A stretch of DNA of 64,000 nt from Plutella xylostella. Its lineage: Eukaryota > Arthropoda > Insecta > Lepidoptera > Plutellidae. The notes under the pieces were generated by a model. That model was not told the origin of the DNA. It saw nothing but the letters and a program-made list of their open reading frames with translations, and ran no database searches. Made by a program: the position numbers and the translations under genes. Of the stretch, positions 34,165 to 45,000 are shown piece by piece. The DNA lies in contig NC_064011.1 in NCBI RefSeq assembly GCF_932276165.1, positions 3,861,501 to 3,925,500 on the forward strand. Direction: 5' to 3'. Every line of letters starts with the position of its first letter. The stretch's first letter is position 1.

Positions 34165-34192
34165 TCATATTCATAGTAAAAAGTCACGTAAC
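34165..34192. repeat. Left remnant of a foldback MITE, interrupted by a LINE
   Basis: TCATAGTAAAAAGTCACGTA ending in GTAAC is the centre of the foldback family (ATAGTAAAAAGTCACGTGAC). It resumes at 36040 with CAACAAAGTTTCTATGGAAA. The duplicated GTAAC on both sides of the LINE shows that the LINE landed inside the MITE. Confidence 0.65.
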
Positions 34193-36034
34193 GAAACGTA
34201 AAAAAAAACTAAATTCCCTTGATCCTAATAAAGGCCCGGGCCCTGATGGCATCCCCTCGTCGTTTGTAAAGACTTGTAGCAAAGAACTAGCTGCACCTCT
34301 TTGTGCATTGTATAACTTATCTGTCAGACACGGTATATTCCCATCGTCCTGGAAAACCGCCCACATAATACCCATACTAAAATCCGGCAATAAATCCGAC
34401 TGCTCAAATTATCGTCCAATAAGCATCCTATGTTGTTTCTCAAAAGTATTCGAAAGTCTAATTTATGATGCACTATATTTTCAATTTAAACCACTTCTTG
34501 CGGACCAGCAACATGGATTTGTTAATAACAAATCAACACTTACCAACTTAGTTGAATATATAACCTTTATCAAAAATACATTTGATGACCATGGGGAAAC
34601 TCATGCAATCTATACAGACTTTCAGAAGGCTTTCGATAAAGTAAACCATGTTATACTTATTCGAAAGCTTTCTGGTGTAGGAGTGCATGGTAATCTTCTA
34701 AGATGGGTAACGTCATACATAAATAATAGATCACAAATAGTTACAATAAAAGGGTTTAAATCTAAAGCAGCTGTCATGACTTCTGGTGTTCCACAGGGTT
34801 CCCTCCTGGGTCCATTACTTTTCCTAATATTCATTAATGACCTTGCAAGCATCCTTAAATGTAACAGTCTACTCTACGCCGATGATTTGAAAATCTTTAA
34901 AAGTATAAAATCTAACAATGACTGTCAGACACTGCAAGCAGACCTTGATACTTTAAGTGCATGGTGCACTGAAAATAAAATGTCCCTCAACGTAAATAAA
35001 TGTTTTGCCATGTCTTTTACAAAGAAAAAAAATAAAATTAGCCACTCTTATAAAATTAATGACAATTTGCTTGTTACCAAATCGTCCGCCAAAGACCTAG
35101 GAATAATCTTTGATACCGAACTTTCCTTTAGAGAACATTTTCAATACATAATAAACAGATGTAACAAACTGATAGGATTTATTTTTAGAATTACAAAAAA
35201 CTTTAAGAATCCCCGTAGTTTAATTCTCCTGTATAACTCTCTCATTAGAACTATACTTGAATATGGATCTACTATTTGGTCACCCTTTTACCAAAATCAC
35301 ATAGATAGTTTAGAGGCCTTGCAACGGCGATTCCTTAGATTTTTGAGTTACAGATATGACCTTAAATATAAATTAATCAACTATGATCTGAGACTCAAAC
35401 ATTTTAATTTTACATCGTTATATAATCGACGGCAAATACTAGATCTTTGTGTACTGCATAAGATAATTCATGGGAAGTTGGATACTAATATTTTACCGAA
35501 TATACACTTTAATTGCCCTAGACGAACCCCTCGTAACATAAAACCCTTTTTTATACCGGGTCACAGAACAAACTCCACAGTTAATACACCAGTACACAGA
35601 ATGTGTCAACTATATAATAGTTTAATCAGCAGTCATAATCATATTGATATATTTGGGTCATCATTACCTGGGTTCCGTTATGCAATAAAATTGCTTTACA
35701 ATAATGAATGAACACTTGTTAAGTACATAATTAAACTACTTATAGTATATACATACCTAATTACGTTGTTTGTATGCCAATATGTATACTGTCTTAGAAT
35801 TAGAACTAACCTAATTAACTATTTAGTTTAACCAGTTACCTCATAGATTTAAAATTAAATTTAAAATATTATTACTAACCTAAACAAATGTTTGTGTAGC
35901 AAACTACTCTAGCATGTTTTTGTTACATAGTTTTGGACTGTTATTTACATTAAGATCCACAAGCATGAATTTATAAGAATGTGTTAATAACAATCTGTTT
36001 TTGTAACTTTCAATAAATAAATAAATAAAATAAA
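34193..36034 (+). mobile_element. 5'-truncated non-LTR retrotransposon (Jockey/CR1-like LINE)
   Basis: 1842-bp insertion with a 5-bp duplication GTAAC (34188-34192 and 36035-36039). It consists of the carboxy-terminal two-thirds of the reverse transcriptase frame, a ~320-bp 3' untranslated region and an (AATA)n tail. The truncation at its 5' end falls in the middle of the frame, so it has no promoter or ORF1. Its frame is uninterrupted, suggesting a fairly recent insertion. Confidence 0.9.
34194..35711 (+). CDS. LINE reverse transcriptase, 5'-truncated open frame
   Basis: About 505 codons are open to the left border of the element. It begins near LDPNKGPGPDGIPSSFVKTC, the conserved start of the RT fingers in Jockey/CR1-type LINEs. 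It continues with NYRPISILCCFSKVFE, YTDFQKAFDKVNH (first catalytic Asp), SGVPQGSLLGPLLFLIFIND, and SLLYADDLKIFKS (YADD, the two catalytic Asp). The thumb and carboxy-terminal region end in LLYNNE and a stop. The endonuclease and ORF1 are missing through 5' truncation. In an intact element this enzyme primes reverse transcription from a nick in chromosomal DNA. The first ATG is well inside, so translation of this copy is doubtful. Confidence 0.88.
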   Translation, partial: KRKKKLNSLDPNKGPGPDGIPSSFVKTCSKELAAPLCALYNLSVRHGIFPSSWKTAHIIPILKSGNKSDCSNYRPISILCCFSKVFESLIYDALYFQFKPLLADQQHGFVNNKSTLTNLVEYITFIKNTFDDHGETHAIYTDFQKAFDKVNHVILIRKLSGVGVHGNLLRWVTSYINNRSQIVTIKGFKSKAAVMTSGVPQGSLLGPLLFLIFINDLASILKCNSLLYADDLKIFKSIKSNNDCQTLQADLDTLSAWCTENKMSLNVNKCFAMSFTKKKNKISHSYKINDNLLVTKSSAKDLGIIFDTELSFREHFQYIINRCNKLIGFIFRITKNFKNPRSLILLYNSLIRTILEYGSTIWSPFYQNHIDSLEALQRRFLRFLSYRYDLKYKLINYDLRLKHFNFTSLYNRRQILDLCVLHKIIHGKLDTNILPNIHFNCPRRTPRNIKPFFIPGHRTNSTVNTPVHRMCQLYNSLISSHNHIDIFGSSLPGFRYAIKLLYNNE

Positions 36035-36039
36035 GTAAC

Positions 36040-36172
36040 CAACAAAGTTTCTATGGAAAAGGAATTATTTTTTTCGCGAATTTTCAAAAGTCGTAGAACA
36101 AAACTTGTACAGAATAACTCCCTGAGTCACCCCCTTTCGGCTTAGTATACCCTTTTTGCAACATCCTGTTTA
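36040..36172. mobile_element. Foldback MITE, copy 3, right part
   Basis: CAACAAAGTTTCTATGGAAA … TTTTTTCGCGAATTTTCAAA … TCACCCCCTTTCGGCTTAGT … TTTTTGCAACATCCTG. It continues the remnant at 34165-34192 across the LINE. Confidence 0.7.
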
Positions 36173-37711
36173 GTCTGCGACTAACCACTGTGCCATGCAC
36201 CCAACTTCATTGAATAATTAAGTACTTACCTACATTTTATTAGTTCCATATCGCTCCAACGACTGACATCTTTTGGTCGTTTTCGAAAACGGAAGCCATT
36301 GTAGGTTTGGGCGTTTCAATTAAAATAATTGTTTCAACAGAAAATGCAGTTGTTATTTTGGGCGTTTCGGTGAGATACCGTGATGTTCTATAATTATTAA
36401 ATAACAAAGAGGTAGTAGGTTAGGTAAGTTATGCCTAAAATTGTTTCATAATTTATCCGTGATAATTATTTCTGGTATAAAAGTCATGATGAGACTTTCA
36501 AAAACAATCTATGACTATGGTAGTATGATTTTTATCACAGATAATAATATAACTTTTATCGCGACAATGCGAAACAATGCCTTACCCTAAAAGCTCTTAA
36601 AATCATACAAAATTATTTAGGTACTTAACAACAAAGCTTAAAGCAAGCTTCCTTGACAAATTCACAATTCATATTCATGAATATATCTTGTAATATTAAC
36701 ACCTGCGTACAAAATCTAGCATACCACGTCTGATACCAATCTACTTGGCCCCACCCATACATAGACATTACTGCAAACCAGAGTCCTAAACATACTGGTC
36801 TATACTACGTGAATGGATGTATACAGAATAAGTAATGAGGAATTCATTGATTTATAAAACTAATTAGTATTTTGTGTGCGTGTCTTAGTAGAGGCGAGGC
36901 AGTGTGTCCGCTTAGGCTATAGGTTGAATGCCTAATAGGTATGCTAATTAGAAAAGGTATGATTTATTAGCTTGGCTAGACTGGATTAGGCATAGCTAGG
37001 ATTCCAGCATGAAGCTGTCACATTAGGATTATTTTATAGTGCTATTATCCAATCAGCAACAGTGATATTTATATTTCTTTCAATTTTATCCCGTGGTTAT
37101 TGTCAATTCCTTTAGCCAGGTTAAAATAAGTAATTATTAGATTTTTTTGTACTAACTACTACTTACCAATATGTAACAGATGTTTGAATTTTTTAAATCT
37201 AGAAGTGATGATTACCTGAAACAATAAAATAATATTTTAAATATTGTGTAAATGGAATGTTATAATTTCAAATTTAATTATAATTTCTTCTCTCTATTGG
37301 AACCGATTGTAAAGGCCCTCCATTTTTTTTAAATATAATTATCTTCCATATGTATGTAATATATCGATAGTTTGTCGAAAAAACTATAACTATCCAAACA
37401 AAACCAAGCTTACGGGATTTATTACGGGATTTAAAAAAAATCATCACTCACAAAACATAACAACCGCTAGCAAATATTAACTTTCAAAAGCTCTTTCCAT
37501 TATCCTTGATTGCATGAAAAAATGTGCGAAATGGCGAAACCATGTGTGTGTGTGTTTTTGCCACTCATGTAATTAAATTGACTCATGAGAACAGTAAACA
37601 TTCAATATTTGTTCTGATGTTATGTAGGTACTATCACGCCACTGCAATGCAGCTAAATGCAGTAAATTTTAGGCCTTACGACGTTCATAATAAAGTCAAA
37701 AATATTGCGAT
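36173..37711. other. Unassigned non-coding stretch
   Basis: AT-rich; positions 37365-37400 (TCGATAGTTTGTCGAAAAAA, CTATAAC) resemble one end of the repeat at 27.8 kb. Otherwise nothing recognised. Confidence 0.4.
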
Positions 37712-37723
37712 TACAGGGTCCTT

Positions 37724-38073
37724 GAGAGCGGTGGTGGCGTAATGGTTAAGACCTCGTCCTCTCAATCGAGAGGCCGTGGGTTAAAATCCTGGCCTGTACC
37801 AATGAATTATTTCAATTGTGTTTTCAATTAAGGAGTTTAAGTACAATAATACCACGTGCTCTTACGGTGATGGAAAACATCGTGAGGAAACCTGCACATC
37901 TAGATTCTAGATGTGTATCCTAAGTGCATTGTTCTTATCCCAAAACGGCGATATAGTTCGCAATCTATCACGTGAGTACAAATGTGCTGCGAAAAGTGGG
38001 TGGCTCGCTTTTGAGCCACCTCTGACTACCCCTTCGGGGATTACAGTTGTGAGTGCATATGTATGTAGGTATG
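37724..38073 (+). mobile_element. tRNA-headed SINE, type C
   Basis: Head GTGGTGGCGTAATGGTTAAG (A box), CTCTCAATCGAGAGGCC (anticodon-arm-like hairpin) and GTGGGTTAAAATCCTGG (B box). Body CGTGAGGAAACCTGCACATC, GAAAAGTGGGTGGCTCGC and a TATGTATGTAGG end. An exact 12-bp target duplication TACAGGGTCCTT sits at 37712-37723 and 38074-38085. A 3' piece of the same family lies inverted at 61530-61640. Confidence 0.9.
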
Positions 38074-38485
38074 TACAGGGTCCTTATGAGTACACAACAC
38101 GAACGGAGTTTTGTTATAAACAATCCGCGTATCCACGTTTATACATACGCCCATTCAAAGTTATTGCGAAATAGATAAATATAGACATGCGTTTGGACAA
38201 ACTGATGTGGCAATGATGATTGTGATTGTGACAGGTGTTAGTTGATGTTCATAAATAAATGATGAAATACGAGTACTTAATGGGAAAGTAAACAAATAGC
38301 AGTAAAATTCAAAAGAATAGCTTTGGAGCATAAGATTACAACGTAAAATACTACCTTGTATATGGTATTTATCCGTAAGTTTTATTGCTTCGCTTTTATT
38401 ATTCAAGTGGGATAATTTTATTTGAACACTTTATTGCATAAGTACTCATAGAAACATACATAATTTCAGTTGGTTAAGATAATTA

Positions 38486-38868
38486 TGAAGCGTCCGTAGT
38501 CGAGCGGGCCTCAGTGATCGTAACTGATCGCTGAGGTTAAGCAACAACTGACACGGTCAGCCATTGGTTGGGTGACCAATTTCAAGTGGTGCTTTTCTGG
38601 ACGCTTCCGTGCTTCGGACGGCACGTTAAGCCGTGGGTCCCGGTTGCTGCTTCGGTAGCAGTCGTTAAGCCTAGTCAGAGGCCTTCGGGCGGCTTGAAAA
38701 CATCTGACAGTCGGGTTGCCCACTTACCCGACAACTCTCTCAGCACAAGCTTGCTTGTGTTGGAGTCCACCAACCCGCACTTGGCCAGCGTGGTGGACTA
38801 GGCCTAAACCCTTCCTTCATTGGAAGGAGACTCGTGCCCCAGCAGTGGGGACGTAATGGGTCGTGATG
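38486..38868 (+). mobile_element. 5S rRNA-derived SINE (SINE3 class), complete
   Basis: 383 bp, flanked by an exact 10-bp duplication AAGATAATTA (38476-38485 and 38869-38878). The head is modelled on 5S rRNA: CTGAGGTTAAGCAACAACTG … CGGTCAGCCATTGGTTGGGT, GACC corresponds to the internal promoter region of 5S genes (GTTAAGCAAC … GGTCAGTACTTGGATGGGTGACC). The body has AGTCAGAGGCCTTCGGGCGG and ends GTGGACTAGGCCTAAACCC … CCCAGCAGTGGGGAC … GATGAAGAT, a tail shared with lepidopteran LINEs. Transcription would be by RNA polymerase III from the 5S-type promoter; mobilisation would be by the LINE with the same tail. Confidence 0.88.
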
Positions 38869-39289
38869 AAGATAATTACAGTTGATTATCTATTATAATA
38901 ATAATATCTTTAATATCAAATGAATCTTTGGTTTTTCTCTACCTTTTCCCGAAATATAATGATGTAGGTATAATGTAAACTACTAAAACAGTCTCATATT
39001 CGTAGATATAGAAACAAACCACACAGACAGAAAACAGACCATCAATAAAATCATTATCTATAAACAAACATATGCCTTCATATCACATTTCATTATGAAA
39101 ATTCCACCAAAACAAGCAAAGTCTTTTATTTCAAACTCTTTACAAGAAATAAGAGATCTTTGTATGGTGGTAGATAAAACGACTATTTTTATACTAAACA
39201 GAATTCGCTGAAAATTAGGTTTTCAGGCTGAAAGCTGTAAAACATTGGGGTAGAGCCACGAAAAATCCGTTAAATCAGAAGACTACTTA

Positions 39290-39839
39290 GGGCGGATTCG
39301 ACCAACGACGAGTAACTTTTTACTCACGAGTAAACTACCAGTTACTCGCGAGTAAGCAGATTTTGCATTCTACCAAACCTGAAACCAAGATAACTAGCTT
39401 ATCCCAAGAATAAAATGTTATACCCCCAAAATTGACCGTGTAACGAGCTTATCCGAGAGTAATTTTGTAATGGCGGCGGCACATCAGCTGATTAGAAAAC
39501 CGTCATAATGACATATAAACACATCTGTCAAAACATAAACAAAAGTACGTTAAAAGGCAAAGTCTCAGAATAACAACAGCGAATAAAATATTAAAACATA
39601 AACAATTTCATACTTTTATAATCTATTCAAACTAAGTTGGCATGTCATTTCTATTGCATGCTTTGAAACGCAGCTATTTTTATTTTAGTTGCATTACAGT
39701 TTCGTTTCTCGTTCATTCAATTTAATCATGGTATAACTTGGTAGAATGCAAATGTACTTATCCTAGATATTTACTCGCGTATAATTTTAATTCCGGTATA
39801 GTTATTCTCGTGTAACGTGATGTTTGGACGAATTCACCC
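39290..39839. mobile_element. Non-autonomous PIF/Harbinger-like element, 550 bp
   Basis: Inverted ends GGGCGGATTCGACCAA and TTGGACGAATTCACCC, bordered by TTA on both sides (39287-39289 and 39840-39842). The interior has repeated CGAGTAA motifs near the left end (TTACTCACGAGTAA, TTACTCGCGAGTAAG) and TTTACTCGCG near the right end, probably subterminal transposase-binding repeats. No open frame. The ends differ from those of the 18.9 kb element, so it is another family. Confidence 0.82.
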
Positions 39840-39842
39840 TTA

Positions 39843-40584
39843 ACAGTATATTTACCTTAAAAATTATATAAATAGATTATAGAATAAAGTGATAGAGTGG
39901 GAGAGAAGGCATCAAACTGGCAAATATACTTAAGTATAGCCATTTTATAAAATTTTATATCATAATTATTTCTCTATTTTGAGTAAAAACTCTAGATTTA
40001 TTTTTCTTTCAAAATCAAATCGTCGGTCACATTGTTATGTATGAAAACAGTGATAGCTGAAGCCAGGATTAGATCACACTGCTTTCACTCTTCATTATTT
40101 TAACTTAATACGCTTATTTCATAGCCACAGTAGTAATTCTAATGAGGGTACAGCGCATGACCTACATATTTTTATGAATGAGAATTATTTTCGTGTCTTT
40201 GTGTTCCGTTCACCTACTTAACTGGTGTTTTAAATAAAACATGTTATATTCTTTTGTAATAATTTAAGTTTGGACACCTTTAAAGTTTTTTCTGGTATTT
40301 TTTACATTCTGCCGGGCAGATATCGGACCCTTTGATTTTGGGGTTGACTTAAGGGCCCGTACAGGGTGACGTGCCGCGCCAATTTTGGGTTTTCAATGCT
40401 CTTCACACAGCACACGCAGTGACACGCACACAATGACATGTAAGTTTGCACAGTGGGTTGATAAACTTTTACTCGCCAACTTTATTGACAATTATGTTCA
40501 AGTACATTTTGGGTGATTTTAGGGTAAGTAAGTATAATTCTTACTTACACTGGTAAGAACAGGAAAGAGTAGAAATTAATAGGG
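39843..40584. other. Unassigned non-coding stretch
   Basis: Nothing recognised. Confidence 0.4.
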
Positions 40585-40639
40585 GTGCCACTTTACTCTA
40601 TACTCGGAACCCGATTAGCTTTCTGCTATCTGCAAACAC

Positions 40640-41131
40640 TTAAAAATGTATATGTATACCGCCTTATGCGAATCTGTCTTAAGTTACTGTATCCCATGCT
40701 GGGGTGGCTCCACAAAATCACAAATGATAACCATAGAACGGGCCTAAAGATCCATACTCAAGGTAATGCATAAAAAACCCCGAAGATTCTCAACCTTTAG
40801 GCTCTTCCAAGAAAGTGGAGTTCTCTCAATCAGGCAATTGTTCATCCTTAAAGTCACTTTATCTCAACATCGTAAATCTATCTCTTCTACTGACTACGAG
40901 TACTATGACAGACTCTCTCGTCGGACCTTCAAGCTACCAACTATTCGTACTAATACCAACTTCGCTCACAGATTCAGCAAGTACCTACACCCCCATATAT
41001 ATAATAAAATCCAATCTCACATAAACATAAAACTCGACACAATACCTGAAGCTAAAAAGAAAACCAAACGATGGCTCTCTAACCTTAACTATGAAGAAAC
41101 TGAAAACATATTAAAATCATACCAAACATAG
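40640..41131 (+). pseudogene. LINE reverse transcriptase, carboxy-terminal fragment with a stop
   Basis: In one frame: ALCESVLSYCIPCWGGSTKS, QMITIERA, a stop codon at about 40745, then RSILKVMHKKPRRFST and VLSIRQLFILKVTLSQHR to the natural stop at 41129-41131. The pattern 'Y-x-S-x-L-x-Y-C-x-x-x-W-G-G' followed by Q-R-x-I-L-K is the usual region after the RT thumb in LINEs of the CR1/Jockey/R1 groups. The in-frame stop and the loss of everything upstream make it dead. It is from a different family than the LINE at 34.2 kb. Confidence 0.75.
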
Positions 41132-41163
41132 AATAGAATAGACATACTAAACATAATAACTTA

Positions 41164-41435
41164 TATACAGGGTGTTGCAAAAAGGGTATACTAAGCCGAC
41201 ACCTACATGTGCAGCATGTTATATCTAAGCCCGAAACTGAAATCAGAATTTGAAAATTCGCGAAAAAAAATATTCATTTTCTATAGAAACTTTGTTGGTC
41301 ACGTGACTTTTTACTATGGAAAAATTTTTTTTTTTTCGCGAATTTCCAAATTCTGATTTCAGTTTTGGGCTTAGATATAACATGCTGCACATGTAGGATT
41401 CGGCTTAGTATACCAATTTTGCAACACCCTGTATA
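41164..41435. mobile_element. Foldback MITE, copy 4 (most complete)
   Basis: 272 bp; ends TATACAGGGTGTTGCAAAAA and TTTTGCAACACCCTGTATA, arms extending through CCTACATGTGCAGCATG and CGAAACTGAAATCAGAATTT on the left with their inverse on the right. The centre is CTATAGAAACTTTGTTGGTC, ACGTGACTTTTTACTATGG. This is the best reference copy in the window. Confidence 0.85.
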
Positions 41436-42090
41436 GGTAGTTACTTATCTTCATTGCCTTCCTTACATTTTACATATATACATAATATAATATATATTAT
41501 ATATATTATACAAATACGATATAACTTCAACATTATTTGTTTTATTTTTCAATTAGGTATCCACATCCCACTCTGATTTATAATTTTAACTACTTTGATT
41601 ATTTTTAAAATACTGCACTAATTTTTAAGTCTTACCTACTTAAGGTTTTGTTTTTATAGTTTTTAAGATAATTTTTACTTAAATTGAGAAACTGTTTTTA
41701 TTTTATTTTTGTTTTTGTTTCCTTTATTAACTTTTTTACGTTCTAAGACATTTTAAATTTGAAATTGTTAAACTACGCCACCTGACTATATTTCTACAAA
41801 TTGTTAAACTGTTTACTGGCTGTCCACGACACAGGCCTAGCCTAGTGTGGTAGCCCTTGCTATATCACCACCTTTAAATTGTTACCAAACACTGCAACCT
41901 ATACTTTTTGTATCATAATCTTAAATTTAAATAAATATTTTTCATTTTCATTTTTTTCTTTTTTCATTTTCTCAAACAAATGTGGTATTTACTTGTAGAA
42001 AGGTAACTTACTTATACAAGTATTAAAGTGTAGATAATAAGTTTCGGGCATCCTCCAGCCAACTGAACCCCGACGACAAAGCAAAGTAAA

Positions 42091-42320
42091 TACATAGTGT
42101 CGCAAAAGGGCTATACTAAGCCAAAAGGGGATGACTCAAGGGCTCATTCTGAACAACTTTTGTTCTAGGAGATTTGCAAATTCGCGAAAAAAAATATTCG
42201 TTTTCCATGGTAAAAAGTCACATGTCCAACAAAGTTTCTATGAAAAAGGTTTTTTTTTGTTAATTTCCAAAACTCGTAGAGCAAAAGTTCAGAATGACCC
42301 CCTGTCTTACTCCTTTTTAC
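42091..42320. mobile_element. Foldback MITE, copy 5 (variant arm)
   Basis: GTGTCGCAAAAGGGCTATAC, TAAGCCAAAAGGGGATGACT, CAAGGGCTCATTCTGAACAA, CTTTTGTTCTAGGAG … with the inverse on the right (GTAGAGCAAAAGTTCAGAAT, GACCCCC). The arm sequence after the first 30 bp differs from copy 4, as in copies 2 and 3, so two subfamilies share termini and centre. Confidence 0.65.
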
Positions 42321-42321
42321 C

Positions 42322-42560
42322 CGACTGCCGAAGGAGGAGGGTAATGTTTTTTTGATTGTATGTATGTATGTTTGTCTGTTTCTTTGTTCCCTCCTGTAGC
42401 CTAAACGGCTTGATAGATTTTGATGTATGAGGTATTATTAGAAGCGTATTGATGGCGCGATGGTTATAGGCTATGTGACGTTCCATTAAAATGTACATAG
42501 CGCCCTCTAGAGGACATAACGTGATGATCGAAAAAATAATAATTCAACTTTGCCGTGTAA
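42322..42560 (+). repeat. Unclassified dispersed insect repeat
   Basis: CCGAAGGAGGAGGGTAATGT … TATGTATGTATGTTTGTCTG … TAGCCTAAACGGCTTGATAG, ATTTTGATGTATGAGG … GCGCCCTCTAGAGG. I recall this text type as recurrent in lepidopteran genomes, but I cannot place it in a transposon class. Only one copy in the window. Confidence 0.45.
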
Positions 42561-42633
42561 GGTATCAAATGAAAAGGCTCAATATGTACAGATTTTTATT
42601 TAAGTAATAATACATCGGGGCAGATAAGTAATT

Positions 42634-42805
42634 AATGATGTCGATTCTGAAGGCAGAAATTCTAATGTTAACGCTGTCAAACTAAAAAAATTGCTAGCAT
42701 AAAATGACATTTACGGAAACAATCATAGAGTCGAATTTTAAACAAAGAAATTAAGGTTTTGACAGCGCTAAATTTAGAATTTCTGCCTTCTGAATCGACA
42801 TCATT
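42634..42805. mobile_element. MITE with ~48-bp inverted ends
   Basis: Left AATGATGTCGATTCTGAAGG, CAGAAATTCTAA … CGCTGTCAAA pairs with right TTTGACAGCG … TTAGAATTTCTGCCTTCTGA, ATCGACATCATT. 172 bp, no coding capacity. The terminal 'TA' before the left end could be a 2-bp duplication (Tc1/mariner-like), but the right side does not confirm it. Confidence 0.75.
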
Positions 42806-43963
42806 GCCTAACTAAAACTAACTAATATAAAATTAAAATTAATGGCCAGATCGCTGCCACTGTCGGGTAGGGTACCCAAGACGCTGGCCGCGTTACCCCG
42901 CTGTATAGCGATGCTTAGCCTTTGTGCGAGGTAAGAGCCAGCCCTAGGGTCCCTTGAGACTTCTATTAGTCTGCTGAATGAAAAGGCTTGATTTTCACAT
43001 TACAAAAATATGCATATTGAATGTATTTAAATAACAACACCACACTTTTGCTGCACTGTACTCCGGGACTTTTTTTGCCAACAAGTTTACTACACTTGGC
43101 ACACTTCACCATTTTTATCTTTGCGCGTCAAACGCGCAACAACAAACAGTTTATAGATAAACAATTAGACAATGTCCGTCCTCCGCTGCTGCGTACGGGC
43201 AACTGAGATCCATTCGCTATATTCCTGCTCCTCATCGGACCTTTACGAGACTGTAATGTCACGCGAGAACATTGCCCACTATCTAATTTAATTTAATGTA
43301 TTGAATATAGTGTAAGAATTATGCTTCCTCAATTTCAAATCAAATTATGGTGGTGTCATAAAAGTTGAAAAAGTGCAATGACAACCAATGTGCAGTGATT
43401 TTGTATCTGTACACGAAAAGATCGCGAGCTGTCAGTGCTGCCTAAACCGACGTGACCCTTCTTTGGAGGCCAACGGCCGACTGAGTCAAACTTCACTTGT
43501 GTTTATGATTTTATAACACAGAAAGCCGCCATAGATATTTGTATGAAGATTTGAGGGAAAAAATTTGCTCAACTTTGTTAATAATTTACACAAAATAGGT
43601 GTGTGTTTATTTAAAAACAAGGTATTTAGCGCCTAGTCCAAGCATTTATCTTTATAATTTGATAAGAATCATATGAAAATTCTTGAAAATTACGACACAG
43701 TTGTTACAATACGGGAGTGTGATTTACTGGTTTTTCGTGATATTAATCTGATTATCCATAAGCATTTACTTAAATTCGAATGATTCAGCACCTAGCTAGA
43801 CTCTTCGGCTACCTGTGTGATTTTTTTCAAGGCTGTAGAGCATCATTTACTACATAATTCTATGACAATGCCAACCCTCGATTCCCTATTGCCGGCCCTT
43901 AAGCTTAAAATAAATAAAAATAAAATAAAAAAATAAATAAATTTAATAAAAGTTGTTTAGTTA
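42806..43963. other. Unassigned non-coding stretch
   Basis: Includes a GC-richer patch at 42840-42960 without an exon signal. Nothing recognised. Confidence 0.4.
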
Positions 43964-43973
43964 AGTACCTAGG

Positions 43974-44309
43974 AGCGGTGGTAGCTCAGTCGGGTAAGCG
44001 CCCGCTTCTCACGCCAGAGATGCGGGTTCGAATCCCGGCGCTGACATGTACCAATGAGTTCTTTTCTGAATTTAAGTACAATGTATACCATCGCTCTTAC
44101 GCTGAAGGAAAACATCGTGAGGAAACCTGCATATCTAGATTTAGCACATCTAGATATGTGAACCCACCAACCCGCAGTGGACCAGCGTGGTGGGAAATGG
44201 TTCAAGCTAGGAAGGCAGTTTAGACCTTGGGGATATGCACAAAGGTTCCATTCGAGAGAGCCAGGTGCAGGTACTGACACCCCCACAGAGAATAGAGAAT
44301 AGAGAATAG
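43974..44309 (+). mobile_element. tRNA-headed SINE, type D, complete
   Basis: Head AGCGGTGGTAGCTCAGTCGG (A box) and GCGGGTTCGAATCCCGGCGC (B box), close to a full tRNA outline. Body ATCGTGAGGAAACCTGCATA, CCAGCGTGGTGGGAAATGG, GAGAGAGCCAGGTGCAGGTA; tail (AGAATAG)n. An exact 10-bp duplication AGTACCTAGG lies at 43964-43973 and 44310-44319. It shares the CGTGAGGAAACCTGCA segment with type C, so the two families share a body module under different heads. Confidence 0.92.
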
Positions 44310-44536
44310 AGTACCTAGGTACGTACTTCATATAAAATGGTTTATCCCTGCATCTTGTTGGTATATTGTAAATCTAAGACATAGCCTTCCAAGATCATTC
44401 ACTCTGTTTAGAGAACGCGCGTAACGAATTTTACGACATTCGAATTTCAAACAAACGTCATTTCTGCTCACCGTTGCGAAATGTCAAACAGCTCTGACGT
44501 AACGTTACAATATTTGACAGGATACAGACACTTTTA

Positions 44537-44688
44537 TGTACGGTAAGCTGCATAAGTAGCTATACACTTTTGTACCTTGTCAAACTACCTACTAAATAAA
44601 ACGTCAATGTTTGAATGAATGAATGGACAGTTTGCGAGTTTGATAGGGTACCTAAAAGTGTACAGCTACTTATGCAGCTGACTGTACG
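44537..44688. mobile_element. MITE with ~45-bp inverted ends
   Basis: Left TGTACGGTAAGCTGCATAAG, TAGCTATACACTTTTGTACC pairs with right GGTACCTAAAAGTGTACAGC, TACTTATGCAGCTGACTGTA, CG. 152 bp, non-coding. Confidence 0.75.
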
Positions 44689-44790
44689 AAGGTTTGTTTT
44701 AAGATTGGTGTAATTTTATGACCTCATGGTACGTTCTGCCTCAGAAATGTCTGGAGCCTCTATTAGGTACGGAGGAATAGAGATTAATAT

Positions 44791-45000
44791 AGCCTGAAAC
44801 TGAAATTAGAAATTCAAAATTCGCGAAAAAAAAAAGACTTTTTCCATAGAAACTTAGTTGGTCACGTGACTTTTTTACTATGGACAATGAATTTTTTTTT
44901 CGCGAATTTTGAAATTCTGATTTTAGATTCAGCCTTAGATATAACATGCTACACATACTGGTTTCGGCTTAGTATACCCATTTTGCAACACCCTGTATAG
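44791..45000. mobile_element. Foldback MITE, copy 6 (left end missing)
   Basis: Starts within the arm at AGCCTGAAACTGAAATTAGA, carries the centre GTTGGTCACGTGACTTTTTT and the full right end TTTTGCAACACCCTGTATAG. The first ~60 bp are absent. Confidence 0.75.

Larger units (their letters stand above)
40640..41960 (+). mobile_element. LINE 3' end, interrupted by a foldback MITE
   Basis: Starts within a reverse-transcriptase carboxy-terminal region (see 40640-41131). Its 3' untranslated region runs to ATTTTTCATTTTCATTTT, with TAGTGTGGTAGCCCTTGCTA about 110 bp before the end. The MITE at 41164-41435 lies inside it. Borders are approximate; no target duplication was found. Confidence 0.65.
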
